Assembly: GCF_014483895.1 (NCBI RefSeq)
Contig: NZ_CP059987.1
Location: 1,984,001-2,048,000, forward strand
DNA length: 64,000 nt
Origin: Protaetiibacter sp. SSC-01
Lineage (GTDB): Bacteria; Actinomycetota; Actinomycetes; Actinomycetales; Microbacteriaceae
Reading direction: 5' to 3'
Part shown: piece after piece, positions 28,355-37,661 of the stretch
Layout: every line of letters starts with the position of its first letter
How positions within the stretch are numbered: the stretch's first letter is position 1
Made by a program: the position numbers and the translations under genes
The notes under the pieces: model-generated
Told to the model about the DNA's origin: nothing
Database searches by the model: none
The model's input: the letters and a program-made list of their open reading frames with translations, nothing else

Positions 28355-29023
28355 ATGACCGACGCCGTCGCCACCACCGACCCCGAGCTGGATCCGGAGT
28401 TCGACGACGAGCTCGACGAGGTCGCGGCGGCGACGAAGCGCCGCCCGTGGATCTTCGGTCTCTGGCTCCTCATCGGGGGCCTCATCGGCGAGTTCGCGGC
28501 GTTCATGCTCACGATCGAGAAGTTCGAGGTGCTGCGCGACCCGGATGCGGCCCTCAGCTGCAACGTGAGCGTCTTCGTGCAGTGCGGCAAGAACCTCGAG
28601 TCATGGCAGGGCGCGGTCTTCGGGTTCCCGAACCCGATCATCGGCCTCATCGCCTGGATGGCCCCCGTCCTCATGGGTGTCGCCGTGCTCGCGGGCGTCA
28701 AGTTCCCCCGCTGGTGGTGGATCGCCTTCAACGCGGGCGTCGCCCTCGCGGTCGTGTTCGTCATCTGGCTCGCGAGCCAGTCGATCTTCGCGCCCAACCT
28801 GCGCACGATCTGCCCCTACTGCCTGCTCACCTGGACCGTGACCTACCCGACGTTCCTCGCCGTGACGTTCCGCAACATGGCGGAGGGCGTGTTCGGCGAG
28901 GGCGCGCGCCGGCCCGGCAAGGCGCTCCTCGGGTGGGTCGCCCCCATCACGCTCGTGATCCTCGTGGTCATCCTCGGCATCGCGCAGCTGCAGTTCCCCG
29001 TCATCCAGAGCCTCTTCCTCTGA
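28355..29023 (+). CDS. Vitamin K epoxide reductase (VKOR) family membrane protein
   Basis: A 222-residue VKOR-type quinone-linked oxidoreductase that reoxidises periplasmic/exported thiol oxidases. It has about five membrane helices. The active-site pair Cys153-Cys156 is in TICPYCLLTW, and the loop pair Cys69-Cys77 is in SCNVSVFVQCG, with the conserved Ser/Asn nearby. The N-terminus is acidic and cytoplasmic. The downstream gene encodes a DsbA-like protein, which is its expected partner in disulfide formation. Confidence 0.95.
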   Translation: MTDAVATTDPELDPEFDDELDEVAAATKRRPWIFGLWLLIGGLIGEFAAFMLTIEKFEVLRDPDAALSCNVSVFVQCGKNLESWQGAVFGFPNPIIGLIAWMAPVLMGVAVLAGVKFPRWWWIAFNAGVALAVVFVIWLASQSIFAPNLRTICPYCLLTWTVTYPTFLAVTFRNMAEGVFGEGARRPGKALLGWVAPITLVILVVILGIAQLQFPVIQSLFL

Positions 29024-29100
29024 GACCGGGCGCCCGCCCCGAATAGACTCCACTCGACGTTCCCAGCCACATCCGATTCCGACACAGCAGGATTCCACCC

Positions 29101-29940
29101 GTGACCAACGCGCCCCGACCGACCAAGAACCAGCGCCGCGAAGAAGCGCGCGAAGCCGCCCGCCTCGCCCGCGAGAAGCAGCTCAAGCGCCAGAAGACGC
29201 TCAAGTGGCTCATCCCGACCATCGCATCCGTCGCGATCCTCGCGATCGTCGGCGGTGTCGTGTGGGCCGTCATCGCGTTCCAGCCGCCGCCCAAGAAGGA
29301 GGCCGGCCCCGCGAACATGATCAGCGACGGCATCGTCTTCGAGGCCGACGGCGAGGGCGACATCCAGTACGTGCCCACGAAGGCCATCGCGAAGGGCGGC
29401 GACCCCGTCGCGACCGAGCCCCGCGACGGCCTGCTCAACATCATCACGTACGTGGACTTCTCGTGCCCCGCGTGCAAGAACTTCGAGGCGGCGTACTCCG
29501 AGAGCATCCGCCAGATGGTCGCCGAGGGCGACGCGACGCTCGAGGTGCGCCCCATCGCGATCCTCGACTACCGCGGCTACACGACCGACTACGCGACGCG
29601 CGTCAACAACGCCGGCGCGTGCGTCGCGAACTACGCGCCCGAGAGCTTCCTCGACGTCATGGACGCGCTCTTCGCGGGCCAGCCCAGCGAGGGCGGTCCC
29701 GGCCTCGGCAACTCCGCGATCCTCGACATCGTGAAGAGCACGGGCCTCGACGACGCCGACGTGAACGAGTGCGTGCTCAACGTGAGCTTCAGCCCGTGGG
29801 TCAAGTCGGCCACGCAGCGCTCGTCGCAGAACGGCGTCTCCGGCACCCCGACGGTGCTCGTCAACGGCACCAAGTGGGACGCCCAGAACGTCGCCTTCGA
29901 GGACTTCATCGCCTCGGAGACCGCGAAGCTCGAGAGCTGA
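29101..29940 (+). CDS. DsbA-like membrane-anchored thioredoxin-fold protein
   Basis: A 279-residue protein: a basic cytoplasmic N-terminus, one membrane helix (LIPTIASVAILAIVGGVVWA), then an external thioredoxin-like domain with active site SCPACKNF (Cys122, Cys125) and a cis-Pro loop SGTPTVLVNG. It probably forms disulfides in secreted proteins and is reoxidised by the VKOR protein encoded just upstream. GTG start at 29101. A strong terminator follows. Confidence 0.95.
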   Translation: MTNAPRPTKNQRREEAREAARLAREKQLKRQKTLKWLIPTIASVAILAIVGGVVWAVIAFQPPPKKEAGPANMISDGIVFEADGEGDIQYVPTKAIAKGGDPVATEPRDGLLNIITYVDFSCPACKNFEAAYSESIRQMVAEGDATLEVRPIAILDYRGYTTDYATRVNNAGACVANYAPESFLDVMDALFAGQPSEGGPGLGNSAILDIVKSTGLDDADVNECVLNVSFSPWVKSATQRSSQNGVSGTPTVLVNGTKWDAQNVAFEDFIASETAKLES

Positions 29941-29958
29941 GCCGCAGCGCATACGCGA

Positions 29959-29992
29959 GAACCCCCGCCGTCCTCCGGGACGGCGGGGGTTC
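29959..29992. terminator. Strong bidirectional terminator hairpin
   Basis: GAACCCCCGCCGTC pairs perfectly with GACGGCGGGGGTTC over 14 bp around the loop CTCCGG, followed by TTC on the plus strand. It ends the VKOR-DsbA transcript and could also act on the convergent phosphatase transcript. Confidence 0.85.
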
Positions 29993-29997
29993 TTCGT

Positions 29998-30043
29998 GGT
30001 TTCGATACGCGTGCGGCCTGCTGCCGCCCGCTACTCAACCAAC
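29998..30043 (-). repeat. Palindromic TTGAGTAG-family repeat at phosphatase 3' end
   Basis: A copy in reverse orientation: GGTTTCGATACGCGTGCGGC, then CTGCTGCCGCCCGCTACTCAACCAAC. Its core differs from other copies, though the arms are conserved. The stop codon of the phosphatase gene (TGA, 30035-30037 on the minus strand) lies inside the GTTGGTTGAGTAGC arm. Confidence 0.9.
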
Positions 30044-30847
30044 GGGGACCAGCAGCAGCTCGCGGAGGCGCTCCTGATCATCCGGGCCGATGCCGAGGCC
30101 GTCGGCGAAGTAGCTCTCGATCGTGCCGAACTCGGCGCGCATCGTGATGAACGCCTCGTCGAGGTAGCTGCGGTCGACGCCGAGCACCGGGATGAGCAGC
30201 TCGCGCGGGGCGCCGTGCTGCTCGAAGCGGCGGAACAGCGGCTCGAGGGCGGGCAGCAGCTGCTCGTTCGTGAGCAGGTACTCGCGGTACACGTCCTCCT
30301 CCGAGACCCCGAGCAGCGTCAGCAGCGCGGCGGTCGCCCAGCCCGTGCGGTCCTTGCCGGTCGTGCAGTGGTAGAGCACGGGCAGGTCGGCCTCGTCGAG
30401 CAGCAGGCGGGAGAACGACGAGAGGCCGCGCCGCGCGCTCGGCAGGGTGATGAACTCGCGGTACGCGTTGCGCATCGCCTCGTGGCCGTCCCCGCGCTCG
30501 AGGAACTGCAGCGCCGTGGCCGGCGAGCGGAAGAACGCCTCCATCTGCGCCGGCACCGCGATCGCCGAGTCGGCGAGCACGTCCTCGAGCAGGGTGCGCA
30601 CGCCCTCGAGCACGCGGTCAGGCCGGCTCTCGCGCTCGACGCGCGTGCGGAAGTCGACGACGCAGCGGATGCCGAGCGCACCGAGCCGCCCGGCATCCGC
30701 GTCGTCGAGGCGGTCGAGCGCCGTCGAGCGGAACAGCACGCCCGTGCGAACGCGACGGCCGTCGGCCGTGGGCCAGCCGCCCGCGTCGCGCAGATTCGGC
30801 AGGGTCCGGAGGAGGATCGCCTCCCCCGGCCCCGAGAGCTCGGGCAT
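30035..30847 (-). CDS. Tyrosine-protein phosphatase (PF13350-type)
   Basis: A 270-residue phosphatase of the bacterial tyrosine/serine phosphatase type. The P-loop YHCTTGKDRTGWATAA gives catalytic Cys161 and Arg167, and the N-terminal NLRDAGGWPTADGRRVRTG with FRSTALDRL is the family signature. Mycobacterial homologues act on phosphotyrosine or phosphoinositides. The ATG overlaps the ndk stop (TGATG). Its stop codon comes from an intergenic repeat, so the C-terminal VPVG may have replaced the original end. Confidence 0.9.
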   Translation of the reverse strand: MPELSGPGEAILLRTLPNLRDAGGWPTADGRRVRTGVLFRSTALDRLDDADAGRLGALGIRCVVDFRTRVERESRPDRVLEGVRTLLEDVLADSAIAVPAQMEAFFRSPATALQFLERGDGHEAMRNAYREFITLPSARRGLSSFSRLLLDEADLPVLYHCTTGKDRTGWATAALLTLLGVSEEDVYREYLLTNEQLLPALEPLFRRFEQHGAPRELLIPVLGVDRSYLDEAFITMRAEFGTIESYFADGLGIGPDDQERLRELLLVPVG

Positions 30848-31272
30848 CAGCGAGCGGGGAACCAGAGGGCCAGCTCGCGCGCCGCCGACTCGGGCGAGTC
30901 GGAGCCGTGCACGAGGTTCTGCTGCACCTTGAGGCCCCAGTCGCGGCCGAGGTCACCGCGGATCGTGCCGGGCGCCGCCGAGGTCGGGTCGGTCGTGCCG
31001 GCGAGGGCGCGGAAGCCCTCGATGACGCGGTTGCCCGCGACGCGCATCGCGACGACGGGGCCCGACTGCATGAACTCGACGAGCGGCTCGTAGAACGGCT
31101 TGCCCTCGTGCTCCTCGTAGTGGGCGGCGAGCAGCTCGCGGTCGGCCTGCAGCATCCGGATGTCGACGAGCGAGTAGCCCTTCGCCTCGATGCGGCGCAG
31201 GATCTCGCCCGTGAGCCCGCGGGCCACGCCGTCGGGCTTCACGATCACGAGGGTCTCTTCGACAGCGGTCAC
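30847..31272 (-). CDS. ndk: Nucleoside diphosphate kinase
   Basis: A 141-residue NDP kinase that equalises nucleoside triphosphate pools. It has ETLVIVKPDGVARGL at the N-terminus and the active-site His122 in NLVHGSDSPESAARE. Length is normal. The GTG at 31272 is chosen because family homology begins within six residues. It overlaps the end of the DUF4233 gene by 4 bp and continues into the phosphatase gene with a 1 bp overlap. Confidence 0.97.
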   Translation of the reverse strand: MTAVEETLVIVKPDGVARGLTGEILRRIEAKGYSLVDIRMLQADRELLAAHYEEHEGKPFYEPLVEFMQSGPVVAMRVAGNRVIEGFRALAGTTDPTSAAPGTIRGDLGRDWGLKVQQNLVHGSDSPESAARELALWFPAR

Positions 31273-31742
31273 GGTGCGTCTCCTTCGGTTGCGGATGCGG
31301 TGGTCGGGGTGTCGGATGCGGCGGTGTCGGATGCGGCGCGCTCGGACGCGGCGGTGTCGGATGCGGCACGCTCGGCGAGCCACGCGGCCTTCGCCTTGTC
31401 GATCTGGCGACCGCGCACGTAGCAGTAGACCCACAGGGCAGTGAACGCGGCGCCGACGAGGAACATCATGGGCTCGAGGAAGCCCGTCGCGATGATCGCG
31501 AGCTGGAGCACGGCGCCCGTCCAGACGCCCCACGTCCAGCGCTGCACGCCCGCGACGAGCACGAGCACGACGATGAAGATGGCGCCGTAGACGAGCGCGA
31601 GCCAGTCCGGGTCGAGGCGGTCGAGGCCGAAGACGACCATCGCGGCGAAGAACATCATCGCCGCCTCGAGGCCGAGAGTGATCGTGAGAAGCGTCTCGGT
31701 GAGCGAGCGCTCACGCCGCGCGCGGGTGCGGGTGCGGGCCAT
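31269..31742 (-). CDS. DUF4233 membrane protein
   Basis: A 157-residue membrane protein of the actinobacterial DUF4233 family, found between folC and ndk in many genomes; function unknown. It has three to four helices, including TLGLEAAMMFFAAMVVFGLD and ALVYGAIFIVVLVLVAGVQ, and the WVYCYVRGRQIDKAKAAWL segment. The C-terminal ~30 residues are a low-complexity repeat (AASDTAASERAASDTAASDT) encoded by GGATGCGGCGGTGTC-like DNA repeats. The ATG follows the folC stop directly. Confidence 0.85.
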   Translation of the reverse strand: MARTRTRARRERSLTETLLTITLGLEAAMMFFAAMVVFGLDRLDPDWLALVYGAIFIVVLVLVAGVQRWTWGVWTGAVLQLAIIATGFLEPMMFLVGAAFTALWVYCYVRGRQIDKAKAAWLAERAASDTAASERAASDTAASDTPTTASATEGDAP

Positions 31743-33122
31743 CTACTTCCAGCCCTCCGCCTCGGCGAGCTCGATGACCTCGCCGACGAGCGTGATCGAG
31801 CCCGTCACGACGACGGCGCGGCGGGGCGACTGCGCCGCCCATGCGCGCGCGGCGTCCATGGCATCCGGAAGCGTCTCGTGTACGAGCACCGCGTCGGGCG
31901 CGACGTCTTCGCGCACGATGTCGGCGAGCTCGTCGGCGGGGATCGCGCGATCGGACCCGGACTCCGTGACGTCGACGCGCGCCGCGAGCGCCGCGAGCTC
32001 GCGCACGATGCCGTGGGCGTCCTTGTCGGCGAGCACGCCGAGCACGAACGCGAACTCGTCGAAGTCGAAGTACTCGCGCAGCGCCGCGGCGAGCGCGGCC
32101 GCGCCGTGCGGGTTGTGGGCGGCATCGACGAGCACTGTCGGCTCGATGCCGACGAGCTGCAGTCGACCGGGCGAGGTGACCTGACCGAGGCCCTCGGCCA
32201 CGACATCCTGGTCGAGCGCGACCGTGCCGTCGCCCAGGAACGACTCGACGGCCGCGACCGCGACGGCGGCGTTCTGCGCCTGGTGGTCGCCGTAGAGCGG
32301 CAGGAACACGTCGCGGTAGCGGCCCACGCGGCCGCGGATGTCGACGAGCTGGCCGCCGACGGCGACCGTCGTCGACTCGAGCGCGAAGTCGACGCGCTCG
32401 ATCGACACGTGCGCCTCGTCGCGGGCGGCCGCCTCGCGCAGCTCGTCCATCGCCTCGATCGACTGGATCGCCGTGACGACGGACGCGGCGGGCTTGATGA
32501 TGCCGGCCTTCGTGCGCGCGATCTCGGCGACGGTGTCACCGAGGCGCTTCGTGTGGTCGAGCGCGATGGGCGTGAAGACCGCGACCTGGCCGTCGGCGAC
32601 ATTCGTGGAGTCCCACTCGCCGCCCATGCCGACCTCGAGGATCACGACGTCGACGGGCGCGTCGGCGAAGCTCGCGAACGCGAGCACCGTGAGCGCCTCG
32701 AAGAAGGTCAGCGTCTCCTCGCCGTTCGCGGTGAGCTCGGCGTCGACCATGAGCAGGTAGGGCTGGATGTCGTCCCAGTTGCGCGCGAACGCTTCGTCGC
32801 TGATGGGCTCGCCGTCGATCATGATGCGCTCGGTGACGCGTTCGAGGTGCGGGCTCGTGAGGAGGCCCGTGCGGAGCCCCGTCGCGCGCAGGAGCGACTC
32901 GATCATGCGGCTCGTCGAGGTCTTGCCGTTGGTGCCGGTGATGTGCACGACGGGCGCCGCCCGGTGCACGTCGCCGAGCAGCTCGACGGCGCGACGGGTC
33001 GGCTCGAGCCGCGGCTGCGGCGCGGCCTCGCCCACGCGTCCGAGCAGCTGCTCGTAGGCCGCGTCGGCGGCCTTGCGGTGCTCCGCTGCCTCGAAGTCCG
33101 GCGCCTCCGGGTCGTCCGTCAT
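31743..33122 (-). CDS. folC: Bifunctional dihydrofolate / folylpolyglutamate synthase
   Basis: A 459-residue Mur ligase-like enzyme that adds glutamate to dihydropteroate and folates. The ATP loop is [19 protein letters not shown], followed by the [15 protein letters not shown] signature and [16 protein letters not shown]. The C-terminal domain has [17 protein letters not shown]. Length and motifs are complete. It overlaps ileS upstream by 4 bp, so ileS, folC, DUF4233, ndk and the phosphatase gene form one long co-directional block that could be read from the ileS T-box promoter. Confidence 0.97.
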   Translation of the reverse strand: MTDDPEAPDFEAAEHRKAADAAYEQLLGRVGEAAPQPRLEPTRRAVELLGDVHRAAPVVHITGTNGKTSTSRMIESLLRATGLRTGLLTSPHLERVTERIMIDGEPISDEAFARNWDDIQPYLLMVDAELTANGEETLTFFEALTVLAFASFADAPVDVVILEVGMGGEWDSTNVADGQVAVFTPIALDHTKRLGDTVAEIARTKAGIIKPAASVVTAIQSIEAMDELREAAARDEAHVSIERVDFALESTTVAVGGQLVDIRGRVGRYRDVFLPLYGDHQAQNAAVAVAAVESFLGDGTVALDQDVVAEGLGQVTSPGRLQLVGIEPTVLVDAAHNPHGAAALAAALREYFDFDEFAFVLGVLADKDAHGIVRELAALAARVDVTESGSDRAIPADELADIVREDVAPDAVLVHETLPDAMDAARAWAAQSPRRAVVVTGSITLVGEVIELAEAEGWK

Positions 33123-36100
33123 GCTCGGTTCACCTCGATCGTCACGGCGGAGGCGTCGCCCACCGGCGTCTCTCCCCCCTCAGCCTCACCGACGACGAGG
33201 TCGGTCGCAAGCGTCTCCCCCGCGATGAGCTCGCGGTGCGCCTCGATCGCGGCCACGGCATCCGCGTCTCCCGTGAGGGTGAGACGGATGCGGTCGGTGA
33301 CCTCGAGCCCGGCGTCCTTGCGGGCCTGCTGCACGACGCGCACGACGTCGCGCGCGAGGCCCTCGGCCGCGAGCTCGGGGGTCACGTTCGTGTCGAGCAC
33401 GACGAAACCGCCCGACGACAGGAACGCGATGGCGCTCGACGCGTCGGCGACGGTGAGCTCGAGCTCGTACTCGCCCTCCTGCAGCGCGACGCCGCCCGCG
33501 ACGACCGAGTCGCCATCGGCGCCTGCTTCGACTGCCCAGTCCCCGGCCTTCGACGCCTGGATGACGCGCTGCACGTCCTTGCCGATGCGCGGCCCGAGGG
33601 CGCGCGCGTTGACGGTGAGGCGGCGCGTGATGCCGTAGTCGTCGAGGCTCGAGTCGGCGAGCGGCACGAGGTCGAGCGCCTTGACGTTGAGCTCGTCGCG
33701 CACGATGTCGGCGAAGCCCGCGAGCGCCTCCGCGTCGGGCGCGACGATCGTGAGCTTCGCGAGCGGCAGACGCACACGCAGCTGACGGGCCTTGCGCAGC
33801 GCGAGCCCCGACGAGGCGACCTCGCGCACGCGGTCCATCGTGCGCACGAGCTCGGTGTCGACGGGGAACTCGGATGCGTCGGGCCAGTCTTCGAGGTGCA
33901 CGCTGCGGCCGCCCGTGAGCCCGCGCCAGATCTCCTCGCTCACGAGCGGGAGCAGCGGGGCCGCGAGGCGCGTGAACGTCTCGAGCACCGTGAAGAGCGT
34001 GTCGAACGCGTCGCGGTCGTCGCCCGCCCAGAAGCGGTCGCGGCTGCGACGCACGTACCAGTTGGTGAGCACCTCGGCGAACTCGCGCAGCGCCTCGGCG
34101 GCGAGCGGGGTGTCGAAGTCCTCGAGCCGCGCCGTGACCTCGTGGATGGCGTCGCGCGTCTTCGCGAGCAGGTAGCGGTCGAGGGGGTGCGCCGAGTCGG
34201 TGCGGCGGCGCGCGGTGTAACCGGCGTGGTCTCGAGACGCGTCGCCCTCCGGGCGGCGCTCCTCGACCAGCTTCGATGCCGAGTTGGCGTAGAGGGTGAA
34301 GAAGTAGTAGCTCGACCACAGCGGCAGCATGACTTCGCGCACGCCCTGGCGGATGCCCTCCTCCGTGACGACGAGGTTGCCGCCGCGGATGACGGAACCC
34401 GACAGCAGGAACCAGCGCATGGCATCCGCGCCGTCGCGGTCGAAGACCTCCGACACGTCGGGGTAGTTGCGCAGCGACTTCGACATCTTCTGGCCGTCGG
34501 AGCCGAGCACGATGCCGTGGCTCAGCACGTTCTTGTAGGCCGGGCGGTCGAAGAGCGCCGTCGCGAGCACGTGCATGACGTAGAACCAGCCGCGCGTCTG
34601 GCCGATGTACTCGACGATGAAGTCGGCGGGGTTGTGCCCCGGCTCCCCCTCGACACCGTCGAACCACTCGCGGTTCTCGAACGGGTAGTGCACCTGCGCG
34701 AACGGCATCGAGCCCGAGTCGAACCACACGTCGAGCACGTCCTCGATGCGACGCATGACCGACGTGCCCGTGGGGTCGTCGGGGTTCGGGCGCGTGAGGT
34801 CGTCGATGTACGGGCGGTGCAGGTTCACCTCGCCGTTCTCGTCGCGCGGCAGAGTGCCGAAGTCGCGCTCGAGCTCCTCGAGCGAACCGTAGACGTCGAC
34901 GCGCGGGTACTCGGGGTCGTCCGACTTCCACACCGGGATGGGGCTGCCCCAGTAGCGGTTGCGGCTCACCGACCAGTCGCGCGCGTTCGCGAGCCACTTG
35001 CCGAACTGGCCGTGCTTGACGTTCTCGGGCACCCAGTTGATCTGCTCGTTGAGCTCGATCATGCGGTCCTTGAACTCGGGCACGCGCACGAACCAGCTCG
35101 AGACCGCCTTGTAGATGAGCGGCTTGCGGCAGCGCCAGCAGTGCGGGTAGCTGTGCTCGTAGCTCTTGAGCTGCAAGAGGCGCTTCTCCGCGCGCAGCTT
35201 CTGGATGAGCGGCTTGTTGGCCTCGTCCCAGCGGAGCCCCGCGACATCCGTCACGGCCGGCAGGAAGCGGCCGCCGTCGTCGAGCGACAAGATGACGGGG
35301 ATGCCGGCCGCGGCGCTCGTGACCTGGTCGTCCTCGCCGTAGGCGGGCGCCTGGTGCACGATGCCCGTGCCCTCGCCCGTCGCGACGTACTCGGCGACGA
35401 GGATCTGGAACGCCTCCGGCCCGTACGCGTCGGCGTAGTAGTCCCACAGGAAGTCGTAGCGGATGCCGCCGAGCTCGGCGCCCGTGAAGCGGCGCTCCTC
35501 GACCGCGGCGAGCGCGGCAGCGGCATCCGGGTACCCGAGGTCCTTCGCGTACGACGCGACCGTGTCGGCGGCGAGGAGGAAGCGCGCGGCGTCGCCCTCG
35601 AGGCCGTTCGCTGCGCCGTTCGGCCCGGCGGGAACGACGACGTAGACGATCTCGGGGCCGACCGCGAGGGCGGCGTTCGTGGGGAGGGTCCACGGGGTCG
35701 TCGTCCAGGCGAGCGCGTTGACGGCGGTGAGGCCGAGCACCTCCGCCTTCTCGCCCACGAGCGGGAAGGTCACGGTGACCGACTGGTCCTGGCGCTGCTG
35801 GTAGACGTCGTCGTCCATGCGCAGCTCATGGTTCGAGAGCGGCGTCTCGTCGTTCCAGCAGTACGGCAGCACGCGGAAGCCCTCGTAGGCGAGGCCCTTG
35901 TCGTAGAGCTGCTTGAACGCCCAGATGACGGACTCCATGAAGCTCACGTCGAGCGTCTTGTAGTCGTTCTCGAAGTCGACCCAGCGCGCCTGACGCGTGA
36001 CGTAGTCCTGCCACTCCTGCGTGTAGTGCAGCACCGACTCGCGCGCCTTCGCGTTGAAGACGCCGACGCCCATCTCCTCGATCTCGTCCTTGGTCGTGAT

Positions 36101-36439
36101 GCCGAGCTGGCGCATCGCCTCGAGCTCCGCGGGGAGGCCGTGGGTGTCCCAGCCGAAGCGGCGGTGCACCTGCTTGCCGCGCATCGTCTGGAAGCGCGGG
36201 AAGACGTCCTTGGCGTAGCCCGTGAGCAGGTGGCCGTAGTGCGGCAGGCCGTTCGCGAAGGGCGGGCCGTCGTAGAACACCCACTCGGGGTCGCCCGCGC
36301 GGGCGTCGACGGAGGCCTCGAAGGTGCCGTCGGCCTTCCAGAAGGCGAGGATCTGCTTCTCGATCTCGGGGAAGCGCGGCGAGGCGGGAACGCCCTCGCC
36401 CCGAGCGTCGTCGGGCGTCGCGTTGCGGGGGTAGCTCAT
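33119..36439 (-). CDS. ileS: Isoleucyl-tRNA synthetase
   Basis: An 1106-residue class I synthetase that charges tRNA-Ile and edits Val. The HIGH-like motif is [12 protein letters not shown] (near residue 65), and [12 protein letters not shown] (about residue 648) is the KMSKS loop. The size fits the eukaryote-like IleRS type common in actinobacteria. The ATG at 36439 is preceded by a T-box leader. Residues 724-738 ([15 protein letters not shown]) are encoded by an in-frame 45 bp copy of an intergenic repeat; normal homologues continue directly from the helix into the RTDS...DRYLLAKT segment. Confidence 0.96.
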   Translation of the reverse strand: MSYPRNATPDDARGEGVPASPRFPEIEKQILAFWKADGTFEASVDARAGDPEWVFYDGPPFANGLPHYGHLLTGYAKDVFPRFQTMRGKQVHRRFGWDTHGLPAELEAMRQLGITTKDEIEEMGVGVFNAKARESVLHYTQEWQDYVTRQARWVDFENDYKTLDVSFMESVIWAFKQLYDKGLAYEGFRVLPYCWNDETPLSNHELRMDDDVYQQRQDQSVTVTFPLVGEKAEVLGLTAVNALAWTTTPWTLPTNAALAVGPEIVYVVVPAGPNGAANGLEGDAARFLLAADTVASYAKDLGYPDAAAALAAVEERRFTGAELGGIRYDFLWDYYADAYGPEAFQILVAEYVATGEGTGIVHQAPAYGEDDQVTSAAAGIPVILSLDDGGRFLPAVTDVAGLRWDEANKPLIQKLRAEKRLLQLKSYEHSYPHCWRCRKPLIYKAVSSWFVRVPEFKDRMIELNEQINWVPENVKHGQFGKWLANARDWSVSRNRYWGSPIPVWKSDDPEYPRVDVYGSLEELERDFGTLPRDENGEVNLHRPYIDDLTRPNPDDPTGTSVMRRIEDVLDVWFDSGSMPFAQVHYPFENREWFDGVEGEPGHNPADFIVEYIGQTRGWFYVMHVLATALFDRPAYKNVLSHGIVLGSDGQKMSKSLRNYPDVSEVFDRDGADAMRWFLLSGSVIRGGNLVVTEEGIRQGVREVMLPLWSSYYFFTLYANSASKLVEERRPEGDASRDHAGYTARRRTDSAHPLDRYLLAKTRDAIHEVTARLEDFDTPLAAEALREFAEVLTNWYVRRSRDRFWAGDDRDAFDTLFTVLETFTRLAAPLLPLVSEEIWRGLTGGRSVHLEDWPDASEFPVDTELVRTMDRVREVASSGLALRKARQLRVRLPLAKLTIVAPDAEALAGFADIVRDELNVKALDLVPLADSSLDDYGITRRLTVNARALGPRIGKDVQRVIQASKAGDWAVEAGADGDSVVAGGVALQEGEYELELTVADASSAIAFLSSGGFVVLDTNVTPELAAEGLARDVVRVVQQARKDAGLEVTDRIRLTLTGDADAVAAIEAHRELIAGETLATDLVVGEAEGGETPVGDASAVTIEVNRA
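34226..34270 (-). repeat. Palindromic repeat (CTCGAGGAGC variant) inserted in frame in ileS
   Basis: The plus strand reads GTGGTCTCGAGACGCGTCGC, CCTCCGGGCG and GCGCTCCTCGACCAG, the same variant as at 9738-9779. It is exactly 45 bp and starts on an ileS codon boundary (residue 724). This variant has GTCGAGGAGC where the common form has GTTGAGTAGC, so it carries no TGA or TAG on the coding strand. Confidence 0.85.
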
Positions 36440-36451
36440 CCGTGGGTCCTG

Positions 36452-36632
36452 GTTCGTCTCGTGGGTGCATGCACACGAGGACGACGGATGCCGCGGTACC
36501 ACCTCGTTTGCCGGTCTCCGCGCGGAGGCCGACCGCTCATTCACGCGATGACGGGCGCACCCGCTCGGTTCTACTGCCGCCTTCCGGAGAGGGCGGGTTC
36601 TTCCGAGGACTCCCCGGTGATGGCCGGATCGC
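36452..36632 (-). ncRNA. T-box riboswitch leader of ileS (ultrashort stem I, translational type)
   Basis: The minus strand contains the T-box sequence AGGTGGTACCGCGG (36491-36504), which binds the 3' end of uncharged tRNA. Upstream, GGCCATCACCGGGGAG carries an ATC (isoleucine) specifier at 36619-36621, followed by CTCGGAAGAAC and CAGTAGAACCGAGCGGG. This is the pattern of actinobacterial ileS leaders with a very short stem I. After the T-box, GTCCTCGTG...CACGAG...AGGAC can hide the AGGAC ribosome-binding site, so uncharged tRNA-Ile would release translation of ileS. Known class; boundaries are approximate. Confidence 0.92.
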
Positions 36633-36646
36633 TGTCTGTGCCGACG

Positions 36647-36652
36647 ATTCTA
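36647..36652 (-). promoter_or_regulatory. Putative -10 element for the ileS T-box transcript
   Basis: TAGAAT on the minus strand lies about 15 bp before the start of the T-box leader, the right distance for a transcription start. No good -35 was found 16-18 bp upstream, where the sequence is coding DNA of the DUF1648-like gene's 3' end. Confidence 0.5.
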
Positions 36653-36659
36653 GCGCCGG

Positions 36660-37661
36660 TCACGCGGAGTACGCCGCGAGGAGCGCGGCGGCCGTTGCGG
36701 CGTCGTCGACCGAGACCGTGAAGCGGCGGTCGTCGCGGGTCACCACGAGGATGCCCTCGCCCGCACGGGTGATGACGCCGGTGCCGCCGCCGGGGGCCCA
36801 GCGCCAGCCCCAGCCGCCGAACTGCGAGGTCGGGTCGACGTGCGCGACGCTCACGGATGCGATGTCCGCGGCGCGGATGCGGCGGCGCGGCCAGCCGAAC
36901 GGGAGCGACCGCACCGTGAGGCCCGTCGCATCCACTCGCACGCGCCACACGAGGCCGAGGCCGCACAGCACGAGCAGCAGCACCGGGACGAGGAAGAGAG
37001 GCCACGCGGCGCCGTCGGTCACCGCGACCACGAACGACATCATGACGATCGTCAGCCCGATCGCGCTCACGACGATCGCGACGACCGAGGTCGGCATCCG
37101 CACCGTCGCGATCCACGCGCTGCGCTCGCCCGGGGCGAGCTCGAGCGGGCGTGCGGGCGTCGCGGCGTCCTCGGCATGAACGGCCTTCGGCAGCGCGAAC
37201 CAGGCGATGCCGGCGGCGACGGCTCCGAGCGCGAAGGCGAGCGGCATCCATCCGTCGATGTCCGCGGCGTCGCGCGCGTCGTCGAGCCCGAGCTGGATGC
37301 CGAGAGACGCCGTCACGATCGAGCCGACGAAGAGGGAGACGCCGAGCGACATGACGGCGAGGAGCTTGTGCGTCGAGGTCGGCACCGGGCCGGGGCCGAT
37401 GCCCACGAAGGCCGCGAACATCCCCGTGAGGCCGACGCCGAGGCCTGCCGTCAGGGCGACGCTCACCCAGGCGGGCGCGAAGCCGTCGGGTCCGGTGCCC
37501 GATCCCCAGTGGATCGCGACGGGGTCGGGCAGCGACGGCAGCCACGCGAGCTGCACCGCGACGGCGGCGCCCCACACGATGAGCGGCAGGGCGACCGTCA
37601 CGATCCACAGGGAGAGCGGGCGGCGCTCGCGCGTCGGACGGGCGGATGCGGCGGCGGTCAT
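36660..37661 (-). CDS. DUF1648-like integral membrane protein
   Basis: A 333-residue membrane protein. The N-terminal helix (SLWIVTVALPLIVWGAAVAV) is followed by LPSLPDPVAIHWGSGTGPDGFA, the signature of DUF1648 proteins related to SdpI, which protect against membrane-acting peptides. Four or five more helices follow, then a cytoplasmic C-terminal domain of mixed strands (GLTVRSLPFGWPRRRIRAADIASVSV). The ATG overlaps the stop of the GntR-type regulator gene as ATGA. Such regulator-membrane pairs are usually self-controlled. Substrate and function are unproven. Confidence 0.82.
   Translation of the reverse strand: MTAAASARPTRERRPLSLWIVTVALPLIVWGAAVAVQLAWLPSLPDPVAIHWGSGTGPDGFAPAWVSVALTAGLGVGLTGMFAAFVGIGPGPVPTSTHKLLAVMSLGVSLFVGSIVTASLGIQLGLDDARDAADIDGWMPLAFALGAVAAGIAWFALPKAVHAEDAATPARPLELAPGERSAWIATVRMPTSVVAIVVSAIGLTIVMMSFVVAVTDGAAWPLFLVPVLLLVLCGLGLVWRVRVDATGLTVRSLPFGWPRRRIRAADIASVSVAHVDPTSQFGGWGWRWAPGGGTGVITRAGEGILVVTRDDRRFTVSVDDAATAAALLAAYSA

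Noticed and set aside
33236-36721. Very long reading frame on the plus strand opposite ileS
   Set aside because: It is antisense to a clearly identified ileS and exists because GC-rich DNA rarely has stops in the mirror frame. Its translation has an Arg/Glu/Val-rich composition with no domain.
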